64,000 nucleotides of DNA from Methylobacterium sp. J-030 (GCF_022829545.1 NZ_JAKSYM010000137.1:1-64000), one strand, 5' to 3'. Shown: positions 17,264 to 31,528, counted from the stretch's first letter. The notes: generated by a model not told the origin, from the sequence alone. A program made the numbers and translations.

Positions 17264-17919
17264 CTACCGGTTCACCACGTAGAGGATCGGGAAGGCGAGC
17301 ATCCAGACCAGATCAATGAAATGCCAGTAGAGGCCGTAGACCTCGATCCAGTTCTGGTGGCGCGCCAGGAACCCGACCTTGGCGGCCATCCAGGTCATGC
17401 CGAGCAGGAGTCCGATGCCGGTGAACAGGTGCAGCGCGTGGAGCAGCGTCGCCACGTAATACACGTTCACGAACAGGCGCGCGGCCGGCGTCTCGGCGAG
17501 CGCGAAGGGGCGGTTGCTGAGGAACGGCATCATGTGCTCGGTCCAGTCGGCGTAGTACTCGTAGCCCTTGAGCACAAGGAACAGGCCGCCCAGCGCCGCA
17601 GTCGCCAGCATGGCCCGCACCATGGCGCGCTGCCAGCCGATCCGGGAGAATTCGATCGCCATCGACATGGTGAGCGAGGAGCAGATCAGCACCACGGTGT
17701 TGGTGGCGCCGATCCAGAACTTCAGGTGCTTGGCCGCAGCGACCGTCGCCTCGGGGTGCTGGATCCGGGTGATCAGCGCCACCAGGAACAGGGCCGAGAA
17801 CAGCAGCAGTTCGGTGATCAGCCACGCCCAGATGCCGAGCGTCGCCGCCTCGCGCTGCTGGGCCACGCTCTCGAAATGGTGGGCGCGGGCGACCCCGACA
17901 CCATCCGCCAGAGGCTCGC

Positions 17920-17923
<4 letters not shown>
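17264..17923 (-). CDS. ctaE: caa3 cytochrome oxidase subunit III
   Basis: A 219-residue inner-membrane subunit with five hydrophobic helices, the short five-helix form usual in caa3 enzymes. Conserved features include [17 protein letters not shown], the [10 protein letters not shown] helix and the C-terminal [13 protein letters not shown]. It stabilises the proton-pumping core. Its ATG overlaps the ctaD stop as ATGA, so translation is coupled. Confidence 0.92.
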
Positions 17924-19592
<1,669 letters not shown>

Positions 19593-19596
<4 letters not shown>

Positions 19597-20573
19597 CGTG
19601 TCGCCCCCGCCGGTGTCGCGTCCGCGGCTTTCGCAGTCGGATAGGCTCTCAAAAAATCGATCAGCGTGCCGAGCTCGTCCGCCGGGATCCGGCCGGCGAA
19701 GCTCGGCATCACCTGCTTGTAGCCCGCGGCGAGCCGGTCGCCGTTCGGGTTCAGGATCTTCTCGCGCAGCCAGCCATCATCCGCCGTGACGGTGCGGCCG
19801 TCCGCGAGCTTCACCTGGGAACCGTACAGGCCCGCGAGGCTCGGCGCCTTCACGGCGGAGCCGGGATCGTGGCAGCCGGCGCAGCCATAGGCCTCGTAGA
19901 GGGCGCGGCCCGCCGCGACCTTGCCCTGCTGCGCGCCCGCATGGGTCAGCCAGTCCTGGTAGTCGCCGGGGTTCATGAACGTGACCTCGCCGCCCATCAC
20001 GGAATGGTCGGTGCCGCAATATTCCGAGCAGTAGAGGTGATAGGTGCCCACCTTGTCGGCCTTGAACCACAGGTCGGTGTAGCGGTCGGGCAGGGCGGCG
20101 ACCTGCAGGCGCACCGCCGGCAGGTAGAGGGCGTGGATCACGTCCTGGCTGATGATCCGCATCCGGATCGGCTGGCCGATCGGCAGGTGCAGGTTGTTGA
20201 TCTCGGACTGGCCGGTGGGATGCTGGAACTTCCACATCCACTGCCGGCCGATCGCTTCGACCACCATGGCGTCGGGGGGCGGGTTCCGCGACTGGATGAA
20301 CAGCTTCGCGCCCCAGACGAAGAAGATCAGCGTCAGTAGGAACGGGATCAGCATCCAGCTGATCTCGATGAGGTTGGAGCGGATCCCCGACGGGCTGCGA
20401 TCCGCCTCGGACCCCTCACGGTAGCGCACGGCGAAATAGGTGATCGCCACGAAGACCGGCACGGTGAGCAGCAGCGTCAGCACCGTGAAGGCCAGGATCA
20501 GCAGGTCGGTCTCGCTCGCGGTGGCGGAGACCGCGGCGGGCCAGAGCTGGAGGGATTCGTGGGTCGGCGTCAT
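19593..20573 (-). CDS. ctaC: caa3 cytochrome oxidase subunit II with fused cytochrome c
   Basis: A 326-residue subunit. Two transmembrane helices (about residues 25-48 and 72-95) precede the periplasmic cupredoxin domain with the complete CuA site (a His in DVIHALYLP, then [12 protein letters not shown]). A C-terminal cytochrome c domain follows with the haem motif CAGCH (about residue 234) and an axial Met in [10 protein letters not shown]. The fused cytochrome defines the caa3 subclass and lets the oxidase take electrons directly from Alternative Complex III. The ATG at 20573 overlaps the upstream stop. Confidence 0.95.
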
Positions 20574-21058
20574 CGCGCGGCGGGCTCCGCCGGTTCGAGG
20601 GAGCGGCCGACGGTCAGGTCCATGGCGCGGCCGATCGGGATCCGGGCGCGGGTATGGGCCTCGTCCCGGTAGCTGTAGCCGGCGAGCCGCGCCGCGTTGG
20701 CGGCCTGCTCGCGGTCGATATCGGCATAGGGATTGGCCTGAAGGTTCGGGGGCGGCGGCGCGAGGCGGGCCGTCTGCTGGGGCGTCAGGGCCGGCAGGGC
20801 CCGGCGCTGGCTCGTCGCGACGGTGTGCATCAGCCAGATCATGGTGCCGATCACCGCCAGCGCGCTGAGGGCGAGGCCGCCCATCACCAGGGCGGTGTTG
20901 CGGACGTTGACGTCGCGCGTCTCGTGTCCGGGATCGTTCGGATCGCGCTGCGTGTTGGCGGGCGGGCGCGGCGGGCGCCCGTTCAGGATGCCGCTGCCGC
21001 GCAGGGTCAGCCCAGCCAGGATCGCGGGGATCAACCCCGAGGGTCCGCCCCTGCTCAT
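20570..21058 (-). CDS. Small membrane protein between ActF and oxidase subunit II
   Basis: A 162-residue protein. The N-terminal 50 residues are Gly/Pro-rich and polar, one transmembrane helix follows (about residues 54-75; ALVMGGLALSALAVIG in part), and then a Pro-rich periplasmic tail. The tail ends in the motif ARIPIGRAMDLTVGR after a YSYRDE segment. From memory, RIPI-x-RAM motifs recur in small anchored proteins next to caa3 oxidase genes, but no function is established. Start and stop overlap the neighbouring genes as ATGA. It occupies the place where some other act clusters have a small extra subunit (ActG or SCO-like), which makes it a candidate linker between the two complexes. Confidence 0.7.
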   Translation of the reverse strand: MSRGGPSGLIPAILAGLTLRGSGILNGRPPRPPANTQRDPNDPGHETRDVNVRNTALVMGGLALSALAVIGTMIWLMHTVATSQRRALPALTPQQTARLAPPPPNLQANPYADIDREQAANAARLAGYSYRDEAHTRARIPIGRAMDLTVGRSLEPAEPAAR

Positions 21059-22116
21059 GCCGGCTTCCTGGAACGGCGGGACGCGGAGGCCGCCCGGTCG
21101 GCACCGGAGCGCAGCGCGGGTCGGAGCGCGGCGGCGAGGCAGGCCACGGCGCCGGCGGCGAGCGCATCGCTCGGGCGGAGCACGAACCGGTCGCGGATCG
21201 CCGGGGTGACCAGCCAGAACATCTCCAGGGCATGCACGGCAAGCGCCGCGCCGGCCAGGATCCGCGTGGTCGGACGGCCCGGCCGCAGGGTCGCGAGGCC
21301 GGCGAGCACCACCACGGCGCCCGCCACGATCGAGAGCGCCCGCCCGAGCCAGCCGCCGCGGGCGAAGTACCACGACACCTCCGGCGGAAGGTTCGCCGAC
21401 CAGACGATCAGGAACTGCACGAAGTGCAGGTAGGCCCAGAGGCCGAGCAGCACCACGAGGGGCACGAGCCGGCCGCGCCCCGGCGCAGTGCGGCCGCGGC
21501 CGACGGGCTCGGGCTCCTCCCAGGCGAGCAGGATCGCCGCCGCGAAGGCCAGCCCACTCCAGGCGGTCATGACCAGGAGACCCAGCAGGGTCGAGTCGAG
21601 CCGCGGGTCGAGCGAGGCGATCACGTCGGTGACGAACAGGGTGCCGATCACCGCGTGGAGCCCGACCGCCGGCACGGTCCGGACCTCGCCGGGCGCGTCG
21701 AAGGGCTGTGCGAAGCGGAGCGACAGCCAGGTCCAGGCGGCGAGGTAGACGATCACCCGGGCCACGAAGAACGGCACCGTGAACCAGAGCGCCGCCAGCG
21801 GCGTGTGCGCCGGATCTCTCACCCACGGGTAGAGCAGCCCCGCGGCGGCGAGCACCGGCAGCGCCAGCACGGCCGCCACCGGCATCAGCGCCGTCAGCCG
21901 CCGCAGGCCGGCCAGCATCTCGACGCCGCCGCGGGCCTTCACGCGCCCGCCGAAGCGCTCGGCCACGATCACCACCGGCAGGGCGCCGACCGGCAGGGCG
22001 AGGAGCACGAGCCACGCGGCGAGGTACGAGGCCATCGCCCCGCGCCAGCCGCCCGCGAGCAGGCAGAGGGCCAGGAGGACGAGGCCGGCGAGGCCGAGGA
22101 GGATGGGGCGACTCAT
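21055..22116 (-). CDS. actF: Alternative Complex III membrane subunit ActF
   Basis: A 353-residue polytopic membrane protein with about nine or ten hydrophobic segments. Order and composition match ActF, the diverged NrfD-like partner of ActC, including the pattern FVARVIVYLAAWTWLSLR and a later YLHFVQFLIVWSANLP segment typical of this subunit. With ActC it forms the membrane core of the quinol:cytochrome c oxidoreductase. It follows actE with an ATGA overlap. The C-terminal 25 residues are Arg/Ser-rich and cytoplasmic. Confidence 0.82.
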   Translation of the reverse strand: MSRPILLGLAGLVLLALCLLAGGWRGAMASYLAAWLVLLALPVGALPVVIVAERFGGRVKARGGVEMLAGLRRLTALMPVAAVLALPVLAAAGLLYPWVRDPAHTPLAALWFTVPFFVARVIVYLAAWTWLSLRFAQPFDAPGEVRTVPAVGLHAVIGTLFVTDVIASLDPRLDSTLLGLLVMTAWSGLAFAAAILLAWEEPEPVGRGRTAPGRGRLVPLVVLLGLWAYLHFVQFLIVWSANLPPEVSWYFARGGWLGRALSIVAGAVVVLAGLATLRPGRPTTRILAGAALAVHALEMFWLVTPAIRDRFVLRPSDALAAGAVACLAAALRPALRSGADRAASASRRSRKPA

Positions 22117-22646
22117 CGCGACGCCTCCAGACGGGCGCGGTCCGGCTCCGGCAGGCTCGCCACCGGGGCATCCTGGCTGAGCTGGAGGGCACGGACATAC
22201 GCGACGATCGCCCAGCGGTCGGCGGACGGGATCATCTGCGCCATGCCGAACATCGCCTTCCGGCCGTTCGAGATCGCGTCGTAGAGTTCGGCCGCGGAGG
22301 CCTTGCGCAGGGCCTCACCGGTCAGATTGCCGGCCTGCGGGAAGCCGCGCACCACGATCATGCCCTGGCCGCGCCCGTCCTGGCCGTGGCAGGGGGTGCA
22401 GAACACCCCGTAGCGCTCCCGGCCCCGGTCGAGCAGGGCCTGGCTGATCGTCTGCGGCTGGGGGGCGGGCGCGGCGGGATCGCGGCGCGGCACCGTGCCG
22501 GCCACGGGCTGGCGCATGGTGATCTCGCGGGGGAAGAACGGGTTCTTGTCCCAAGTCTTGGCCCGGGCCTGATCGGCCATGTCGGCCTCGCCGCAGGCGG
22601 CGAGCGGCGCCAGCAGGACGAACGCGAGGGGGAGGGCGCGCCTCAT
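22113..22646 (-). CDS. actE: Alternative Complex III monohaem cytochrome c, ActE
   Basis: A 177-residue lipoprotein cytochrome. The signal ends in a lipobox (LLAPLAAC, Cys near residue 18). The ActE-specific segment NPFFPREITMRQPVAGTVPR lies before the haem domain, which has one CTPCH motif and an axial Met in MIPSADRWAIVAYVRAL. It should carry electrons from ActA or ActB towards the cytochrome c domain of the oxidase. It overlaps actCD and actF as ATGA. Confidence 0.9.
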   Translation of the reverse strand: MRRALPLAFVLLAPLAACGEADMADQARAKTWDKNPFFPREITMRQPVAGTVPRRDPAAPAPQPQTISQALLDRGRERYGVFCTPCHGQDGRGQGMIVVRGFPQAGNLTGEALRKASAAELYDAISNGRKAMFGMAQMIPSADRWAIVAYVRALQLSQDAPVASLPEPDRARLEASR

Positions 22647-24658
22647 CGCGGGATCCGCCGGATCTCGAGGGGCCGCCCGGCCTCGGCCGGCAGGCCCGCG
22701 AGCCGCCGCTCGATGCGCTCCGCGTCGAAGCTTTCGTCCCGCGCCTCCGCGGTCAGGAAGAAGCGGTCGTCCGAGGCGCGCAGGAAGCCCGGGATGTTGA
22801 AGGCCGGATGGTTCAGCCGCGGCAGGCGGTTGAGCACGAGCAGCGCGAGGTGGATCGCCACGCACCCCGCCATCATCGCGAAGGAGATGCTCGGCACCAC
22901 GAAGGAGGGCCAGGACAGGCGCGGGCGACCGCCGATCAGGAACACGTAATCGTAGGCCGTCGCGTAGAGGCACATCCCGAAGAACCCGGCGCCGCCGAGG
23001 AGCGCCCCGGCCAGCGCGTAGGGCAGGATCGAGCGGCCCTCCAGGCCGAGCGCCCGGAGCGTCCGGGGCATCGGCACGGGCCCATGCCCATCAAGATGGA
23101 CGTGGTCCGGGCGGATTCCCGAAACCGCCTGGAGGGCGGCCGCGAGGTCACCCTGGCTGGCGAAGCTCGCCGACACGCCCCAGAGCGGCGCGGAGGCCGC
23201 GTTGTCCTCGGGTCGTGCCGCGGCGGCCCGGGACGCGGCGGCGTGGGTGGCGTCCCGAACGGCCGGGGACTCGGTCAGGGCGAGGCGCCGGCTCTCGACG
23301 ATCGAGACCGCCGGCAGGTAGCGCAGGAACAGGAGCAGCAGGGTCAGGAACAGGCCGATCGACCCCGCGAAGGTGGCGATGCCCCAGATGTCGACCCCGT
23401 AGGGCAGCCGCGAGGAGGGCAAAAAATCCTGGGTCAGGGTCACCACGAGGACCATGACGTGGTCGGCATAGGCGCCGATGGCGACGAGCAGCCCGACCGC
23501 CGCCAGCGCCAGCGGCGCCGTCCGGGCGCGCCTCGACCACAGGATCTGCGCCGGCAGGACGAGGCCGAGGATCGCCGTCCACGAGACCAGGGCGTACTCG
23601 CCGGTCATGCGCCGCGCCAGCACGCCCCGCGCCTGCGCGTCGCCGTTGAGGAAGGTGTCGAAGTATTCGGCAGCGTAACAATAGGCGCTGGCGCAGCCCA
23701 GGCAGAGGAGCAGGCGGCCGAGCACGTCGAGGTGGCGCGCGGTCACCAGGGCGTCGAGGCCGTAGACGAGGCGGATCAGCATCACGATCACCGCCGTGAC
23801 CCCGACCCCGGAATAGACCGCGTTGACCAGGAAGCTCACCGGAACGAGCGTGCTGTGCCAGCCCGGCATCAGCGAGCCCGCCAGCATCACCGAGGCGCCG
23901 GTCTGGACCGAGACCACCAGCAGCACGCCGAGCAGCGCCACCGTCCGGTAGGCCTGGACCCAGATCTGCCAATGGGCCGCCGAGCCGCGCCAGCCCGAGG
24001 CGACGATGCCGTAGACCTGGGCGCGCAGCAGCGCGAGCTTGCGGGTCGGCGCCTTGATGTCGGCCTGGCGCATCGCCTCGACCTGGGCACGGTCGCGCAG
24101 GGTGGCGAGGTCCGGCAGCAGGCCGATGAACCAGAGGCTCACGCAGATTACGAGGAACGACACGATGTCGATCGCGTCCCACAGGAGCGGCGAGCGGAAT
24201 TGCGGCCAGAGGTCGTAGGTGTTGGGGTAGGGCAGGTTCCAGAAGAAGAACCACGGCCGCCCGAGATGGATGATCGGGTAGAGCCCGGCCGCCGCGGTGG
24301 CCAGCAGCGCCAGGGTCTCGGCGACCCGGTTGACCGCCCCGCGCCACTCCGCCCCGACGAGGAGCAGGATCCCGGAGACCAGCAGGCTCCCCGAGGCCAC
24401 GCCGATCCACCAATCGTAGCTCGCGATGTCGAGCGCCCAGACGACGGCGTTGTTGTTGCCCCAGATGCCGGGGCCGGTGACCAGCAGGTAGCCGAGGGTC
24501 AGGAGGAACAGGCCCAGCAGCGAAGCCGCCCCCGCGAAGGCGATCCACCAGCGCCGGTTGCCAGGATGGGTCAGCGGGATCGCCGTGACCGTGCCGCCGA
24601 TGCCCTGGAGGGTCTCGTCGGGCCGGATCAGGGGGCCGCCCGAGACAGCGCCGACCAT
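22643..24658 (-). CDS. actC: Fused ActC-ActD (NrfD-like quinol site plus DUF3341)
   Basis: One 671-residue frame covers two subunits that are separate in described Alternative Complex III. Residues 1 to about 455 are ActC, an NrfD/PsrC-type membrane protein of ten helices with the quinol-site region (WWIGVASGSLLVSGIL, YWP-like LWPQFRSPLLWDAIDI). A polar Ala-rich linker of about 35 residues (AASRAAAARPEDNAASAP) joins it to a complete DUF3341 ActD domain from about 490: GVSASFASQGDLAAAL, two helices, GGRPRLSWPSF and the closing RASDDRFFLTAEA. No stop codon interrupts the frame. An internal ATG in the ActD part (PMPRTLR) would remove the first strand, so a separate ActD start is unlikely. Confidence 0.88.
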   Translation of the reverse strand: MVGAVSGGPLIRPDETLQGIGGTVTAIPLTHPGNRRWWIAFAGAASLLGLFLLTLGYLLVTGPGIWGNNNAVVWALDIASYDWWIGVASGSLLVSGILLLVGAEWRGAVNRVAETLALLATAAAGLYPIIHLGRPWFFFWNLPYPNTYDLWPQFRSPLLWDAIDIVSFLVICVSLWFIGLLPDLATLRDRAQVEAMRQADIKAPTRKLALLRAQVYGIVASGWRGSAAHWQIWVQAYRTVALLGVLLVVSVQTGASVMLAGSLMPGWHSTLVPVSFLVNAVYSGVGVTAVIVMLIRLVYGLDALVTARHLDVLGRLLLCLGCASAYCYAAEYFDTFLNGDAQARGVLARRMTGEYALVSWTAILGLVLPAQILWSRRARTAPLALAAVGLLVAIGAYADHVMVLVVTLTQDFLPSSRLPYGVDIWGIATFAGSIGLFLTLLLLFLRYLPAVSIVESRRLALTESPAVRDATHAAASRAAAARPEDNAASAPLWGVSASFASQGDLAAALQAVSGIRPDHVHLDGHGPVPMPRTLRALGLEGRSILPYALAGALLGGAGFFGMCLYATAYDYVFLIGGRPRLSWPSFVVPSISFAMMAGCVAIHLALLVLNRLPRLNHPAFNIPGFLRASDDRFFLTAEARDESFDAERIERRLAGLPAEAGRPLEIRRIPR

Positions 24659-24660
24659 GC

Positions 24661-27617
<2,957 letters not shown>

Positions 27618-27621
<4 letters not shown>

Positions 27622-28277
27622 CGGTGGCAGATCCCGCACTCGGTGAGCCGCGCGCCGCCGCGGATATGATACTGCTCGACGAGCTTCGGCCCCAGGCTCG
27701 CCTGATCGGCCGGCGGTTTCCAGGTCATGTTCCAGACCTGATCGGGGGTGCGCACGTACTTCTCAGGCGCCCGGTGGCAATCGAGGCAGAACTGCATCTC
27801 GAACGCGTTCGCCCGGTAGGTCATCTGCATCGACGTCACGTCGCCGTGGCAGGTCGAGCAGCCGATCCCCTTCGTCACGTGGACGGAGTGGTTGTAGTAG
27901 ACGTATTGCGGCAGCTTGTTCAGCCGCTTCCATTCGAGCGGCTTGTCCTGCGCGTAGCTGTCGCGCACCGGCTTGAGCATGTCCGAGCCGGTCCAGATCT
28001 GCGAATGGCAGGTCATGCAGGTGTGGGTCGGCGGGATGCCGGCGGTGGCCTCCTTCTCGACCGTGGTGTGGCAGTAGCGGCAATCGACGCCGAGTTCGCC
28101 GGCATGGTGCTTGTGGCTGAACGGCAGGGGCTGGGCCGGGGCCACGCCGACGCCCGTGACGTAGTTCGAGCGCACGATCCCGGCGGCCAGCACCGGCAGC
28201 CCGACGAGGCAGGCGACGCCGGTCATCAGGGCAAGGCGGTAGAGCGCGTCCGCGCCGGGCGTGAAGAGCTGCGCCAT
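27618..28277 (-). CDS. actA: Alternative Complex III pentahaem cytochrome c, ActA
   Basis: A 219-residue protein anchored by an N-terminal helix (about residues 14-35). Five haem-binding CxxCH motifs are present: CRYCH, CMTCH, CSTCH, CLDCH and CGICH, the number expected for ActA. The family opening segment F-H-H (LPFSHKHHAGELGVDCRYCH) and N-x-S-x-H (YYNHSVHV) supply distal His ligands. The start MAQLFTPG at 28277 is chosen because upstream codons are Arg/Pro-rich. It is the first gene of the 11.3-kb act-cta operon, so the promoter should lie in the following 28278-28745 gap. Confidence 0.94.
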
Positions 28278-28745
28278 CAGGCGCGCTCGCGCCGGAGGGC
28301 GGCCTGGATCTCGCGCTCGCACTGCTCAAGCCGTCGCCGCACGCCTCGCCCCACCCTCGTCTTCCGGTCGCAATCGGGTCGCGCGCCGCACTGCACCACA
28401 TCCTATAACCTAGAGCGCTTCCAGATCGGGGCTAGAACTTGGATCAGGCGGGCCGACATGTCGCACGGGCTCATGAAGCACCCTGTCCCGGACGCCTGGA
28501 CCGCCGTGGACGGTGATCCGGAATCCGCACGAGAAGCGCCGCGCCAGCGGCACAATCTGAGTCCGGTCGACGCTTCGCGTAGTCTCGCGCTGGATCCCCG
28601 GGTCGCATTCCGCTGACGCTCCATGCGCCCGGGAAAGCGGCTGCACAGGAACGAACCCCTCTGGCGGACGCGGCTCGACACCCTGAACGTGCTGGCCTAT
28701 GCCCCCGGGCCGCATCGGAACCGCCCGAACCCAGTACGGAAACGC
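28278..28745. other. Divergent intergenic region before the act-cta operon
   Basis: A 468-bp gap between actA (minus) and the degenerate ABC protein (plus). About 28455-28640 is a family 2 repeat. The remaining sequence nearest actA (28278-28450) is the likely operon promoter region. No gene with coding character was found. Confidence 0.6.
28455..28640 (-). repeat. Intergenic palindromic repeat, family 2, copy 1
   Basis: Read on the minus strand this copy contains cccgggcgcatggagcg, agcggaatgcgacccgg and later ggatcaccgtccacggcggt. The copy at 45183-45350 has the same order on the plus strand. The first and second halves of the element are inverted relative to one another, so it can fold into a long cruciform. 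Confidence 0.75.
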
Positions 28746-31319
28746 ATGGACTCCGATCCCCTCCTGCTGACCTGGCGTGCCGCGCGGCGCCTGCACGTCG
28801 CCGCCGTTATCCTCGCGGTCGGGATCGGCGCCCCGCTCTGTGCGCTCGCCATCCTGTGCCTGCGCGACCTCGTCGCGGTCCTGCCCCGCGACGAGGCGCC
28901 GGTGCTCACCTTCCTGCGCCTCGCCGTGCCCTTGCAGGGCCGCGAACTCGTCCTGGCACCCGGCCTGCCGATGCGGGCCGCCGGGCTCGAACTCGCGGCG
29001 TTCCTGTGCATCGCCGCCTGCGCGCTGATCCTGGCCGGGCTCGGCTGGTTCGTGGCGCGCCTGTGCTTCAAGGCCCAGGCCCGCGCCGCCGATACGGTCC
29101 GGGAGGGCGTCCTGCGGGCGATCCTCGACGCCCCGGCGGGCGCCCGCGACGAGGCGCGCGGCCTCGCCCGCCTCGTCGGCGAGGTGCTGGCGCGGGCCGA
29201 CCGGCTGCTCGCCGCCGGCATCGTGCTGCCGGCGATGACGCTGGCCGCGCTGATCCTGGCCTTGGGTTTCGCCGCCCTGGCGGCGCCCCGGCTGATCCCG
29301 GCCGCGGTGGTGGGCCTCGGGGCGGTCGGCCTCGCCTACGGGCTGGTGCTGGAGCGCGCCCGCGACCGGCAGGATCTGCGCCTGCGCTCGAGCGCGCGGG
29401 CCGAGGAGAATCTGAACGACCTCGTGCGCCGCCTGCCGGCCGTGCGCAACCACGGGGCGGCCGCCCTGGAGCGGCGGCGTATCGCGGCCCGGGTGGTCGC
29501 GATGCGCGGAACCGTGGCGCGCGCCGAGGCGCGGCTGGCCTATGCCCGGGCGCCGGCGCTGGCCCTGGCGGTGATCCTGCCGGCGATCGCGATCGGCACG
29601 GCCCTGTGGCGCACGACGCGTCCGGGGACGCCTCCGGCGCCGCCGGTGGATCCCGCGGCCCTGGTGGCGGCGGTGGGGGCCTTCGGCCTCGCGGGCTGGC
29701 TCGCCGCCATCTGCGCGCGGCTCTGGACGGTCCGCCGGACCGTGCGCCCGCGCCTGCGCGACCTCGCCCGCATCGTCGCGTCCCTCGAAGGCCGCCGGGC
29801 GCGGACCGGCGCCCCGGTGCCACTGCCCCGCTCGGGCCGGCTGGCGACCCGGGGCGTCGGCGCCTTCGACCCGGTCACCGGCGAGCGGCTGACCGGCGTA
29901 GACGTCGCGGTGTCCATGCCGGGCCACGTGGCGATCACCGGCAGCCGCGGCAGCGGCGCCCGGGCGCTGGCGGCGGTGCTCGCCGGGCAGGTCGAGCCGA
30001 CCGCCGGCACCGTCACCTACGCGGGCACGGACCTGCGCGGCTTCGACCCCGCCGAGCGCGCCCGCCGCATCGCCTTCGCGGCCGGCGAGGCGATCCTGAT
30101 GGCGGGCTCGCTCCGCCAGAACCTGCTCTACGGCACCGACCCGGGCAGCAGCCCCGACGACATCGCCCTCGTCGGGTTCTGCCGGCTGACCGGTCTCGAC
30201 GGCTTCGTGTACGCCCGCGGCCTAACCGGGCGGCTCGATCCCGCGGCCCGGCCGCGGCTCGCGGCAGCGATCGTCGCGGCCCGCCGGACCATGCGGCAGG
30301 CGCTCGCCGCCGAGGGGGCCGAGCGCCTCGTCGAGCCGTTCGACCCCGACCGCTACAACCATCAGGCCAGCATCGGCGAAAACATCCTGTTCGGCGAGCC
30401 GGTGGGGGGCGCCTTCGCGCCGCTGCGCTTCGCCCGCCATCCCTACCTGCGGGCGGTGCTGGAGGCCGAGGGGCTGGTGCGGCCGCTGACCGAGATCGGC
30501 CTGTCGGTCGCCCGCAGCACCGTGGAGATCTTCGCCGACCTGCCCAACGACCACCCCCTGTTCGACGCCTACTCGCTGTTCCAGGCGGCGGAGCGGGGCT
30601 ATTTCGAGGACCTCGTGGTGCGGCTGCCCGATGCCGGGGGGCTGCGCCGGGGGCCGGCGGGCCAGCGCGACCGGATGCGGCTGATCGGATTGGCCCTCCG
30701 CTACAGCGAATCGCGCCACCGCTTCGGCCTGATCGACGCCGCCTTCGAGGACCGGCTGGTCCAGGCTCGGCGCTCCTTCGCGCGGATGCTGCCGCCCCAT
30801 CTCGGCGGCGCCGTCGAGTTCCACGATCCCGGCCGCGTGAACCCGGCCGCCAGCCTGGAGGAGAACCTGCTGTTCGGCCGGATCAGCCTGGGCGAGGCCA
30901 ATGCCGAGCCGCGGGTGCGGGCGCTGGTGCGGCGCGTGCTCGCCGACGAGGGCCTGGAGGCCGCGGTCTACGAACTCGGCCTCGACAGCAAGGTTGAGAT
31001 CCAGCCGAGCACGGGCGCGCTGGCGGACGGCGCGATCAACGCCCGGGAGCGGATGGCGATCGAGCTGGTGCGCTGCCTCGCCCGGGATCCGGATATCCTG
31101 GTCGTCGCGATCGCCGCCGACGAGCGCAAGACGGGCCTGCGCGACCGCCTCGCCGGCTTACGGCAGATGCGGGCCGGGCGCGGGTTGATCGTCTGTCTGC
31201 CCGGCGCCGGCGCGCTGGACGGGGCCGCACCGTTCGATGCGGTGATCGCGGTGGAGAACAGCGCGGTGGTGGCACCCGAGCCGGTGCGCGCGGAGGCGGA
31301 GCTGGCCCCGGTGGCGTGA
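28746..31319 (+). CDS. Degenerate ABC-transporter-like membrane protein
   Basis: An 857-residue protein laid out like an ABC exporter (membrane domain about 15-370, nucleotide-binding region from about 385) but apparently unable to hydrolyse ATP normally. The Walker A equivalent is GSRGSGARAL (about 399), lacking the Lys. The Q-loop-downstream motif occurs three times: SLRQNLLYG (455), SIGENILFG (542) and SLEENLLFG (703). Each is followed by a decayed signature/Walker B stretch, for example ADGAINARERMAIELVRCLARDPDILVVAIAADE in the last. None has the LSGGQ or the catalytic Glu. Codon use and frame are good over the whole length, so it is a maintained protein. Its partner and substrate are unknown. 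Confidence 0.78.
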   Translation: MDSDPLLLTWRAARRLHVAAVILAVGIGAPLCALAILCLRDLVAVLPRDEAPVLTFLRLAVPLQGRELVLAPGLPMRAAGLELAAFLCIAACALILAGLGWFVARLCFKAQARAADTVREGVLRAILDAPAGARDEARGLARLVGEVLARADRLLAAGIVLPAMTLAALILALGFAALAAPRLIPAAVVGLGAVGLAYGLVLERARDRQDLRLRSSARAEENLNDLVRRLPAVRNHGAAALERRRIAARVVAMRGTVARAEARLAYARAPALALAVILPAIAIGTALWRTTRPGTPPAPPVDPAALVAAVGAFGLAGWLAAICARLWTVRRTVRPRLRDLARIVASLEGRRARTGAPVPLPRSGRLATRGVGAFDPVTGERLTGVDVAVSMPGHVAITGSRGSGARALAAVLAGQVEPTAGTVTYAGTDLRGFDPAERARRIAFAAGEAILMAGSLRQNLLYGTDPGSSPDDIALVGFCRLTGLDGFVYARGLTGRLDPAARPRLAAAIVAARRTMRQALAAEGAERLVEPFDPDRYNHQASIGENILFGEPVGGAFAPLRFARHPYLRAVLEAEGLVRPLTEIGLSVARSTVEIFADLPNDHPLFDAYSLFQAAERGYFEDLVVRLPDAGGLRRGPAGQRDRMRLIGLALRYSESRHRFGLIDAAFEDRLVQARRSFARMLPPHLGGAVEFHDPGRVNPAASLEENLLFGRISLGEANAEPRVRALVRRVLADEGLEAAVYELGLDSKVEIQPSTGALADGAINARERMAIELVRCLARDPDILVVAIAADERKTGLRDRLAGLRQMRAGRGLIVCLPGAGALDGAAPFDAVIAVENSAVVAPEPVRAEAELAPVA

Positions 31320-31528
31320 AGGATCACCGCCCGAGCCGGGCAGGTCGAGCGATCGTCCGCCCCCAGGCCGAGACCCAGCATGCAGAACTTGATCCTATGA
31401 CGAAGGCCATCCGGAGGCTTTCTGAGCGACGATACTTCCCTGCGAAGGCTCGATGGCGCGCATGGGGCGGCTGTGCGTTAGGTCTGTCCGCCCTCCGCAC
31501 CTGCGGTCGAGCGGGTGAGGGGATCCGA

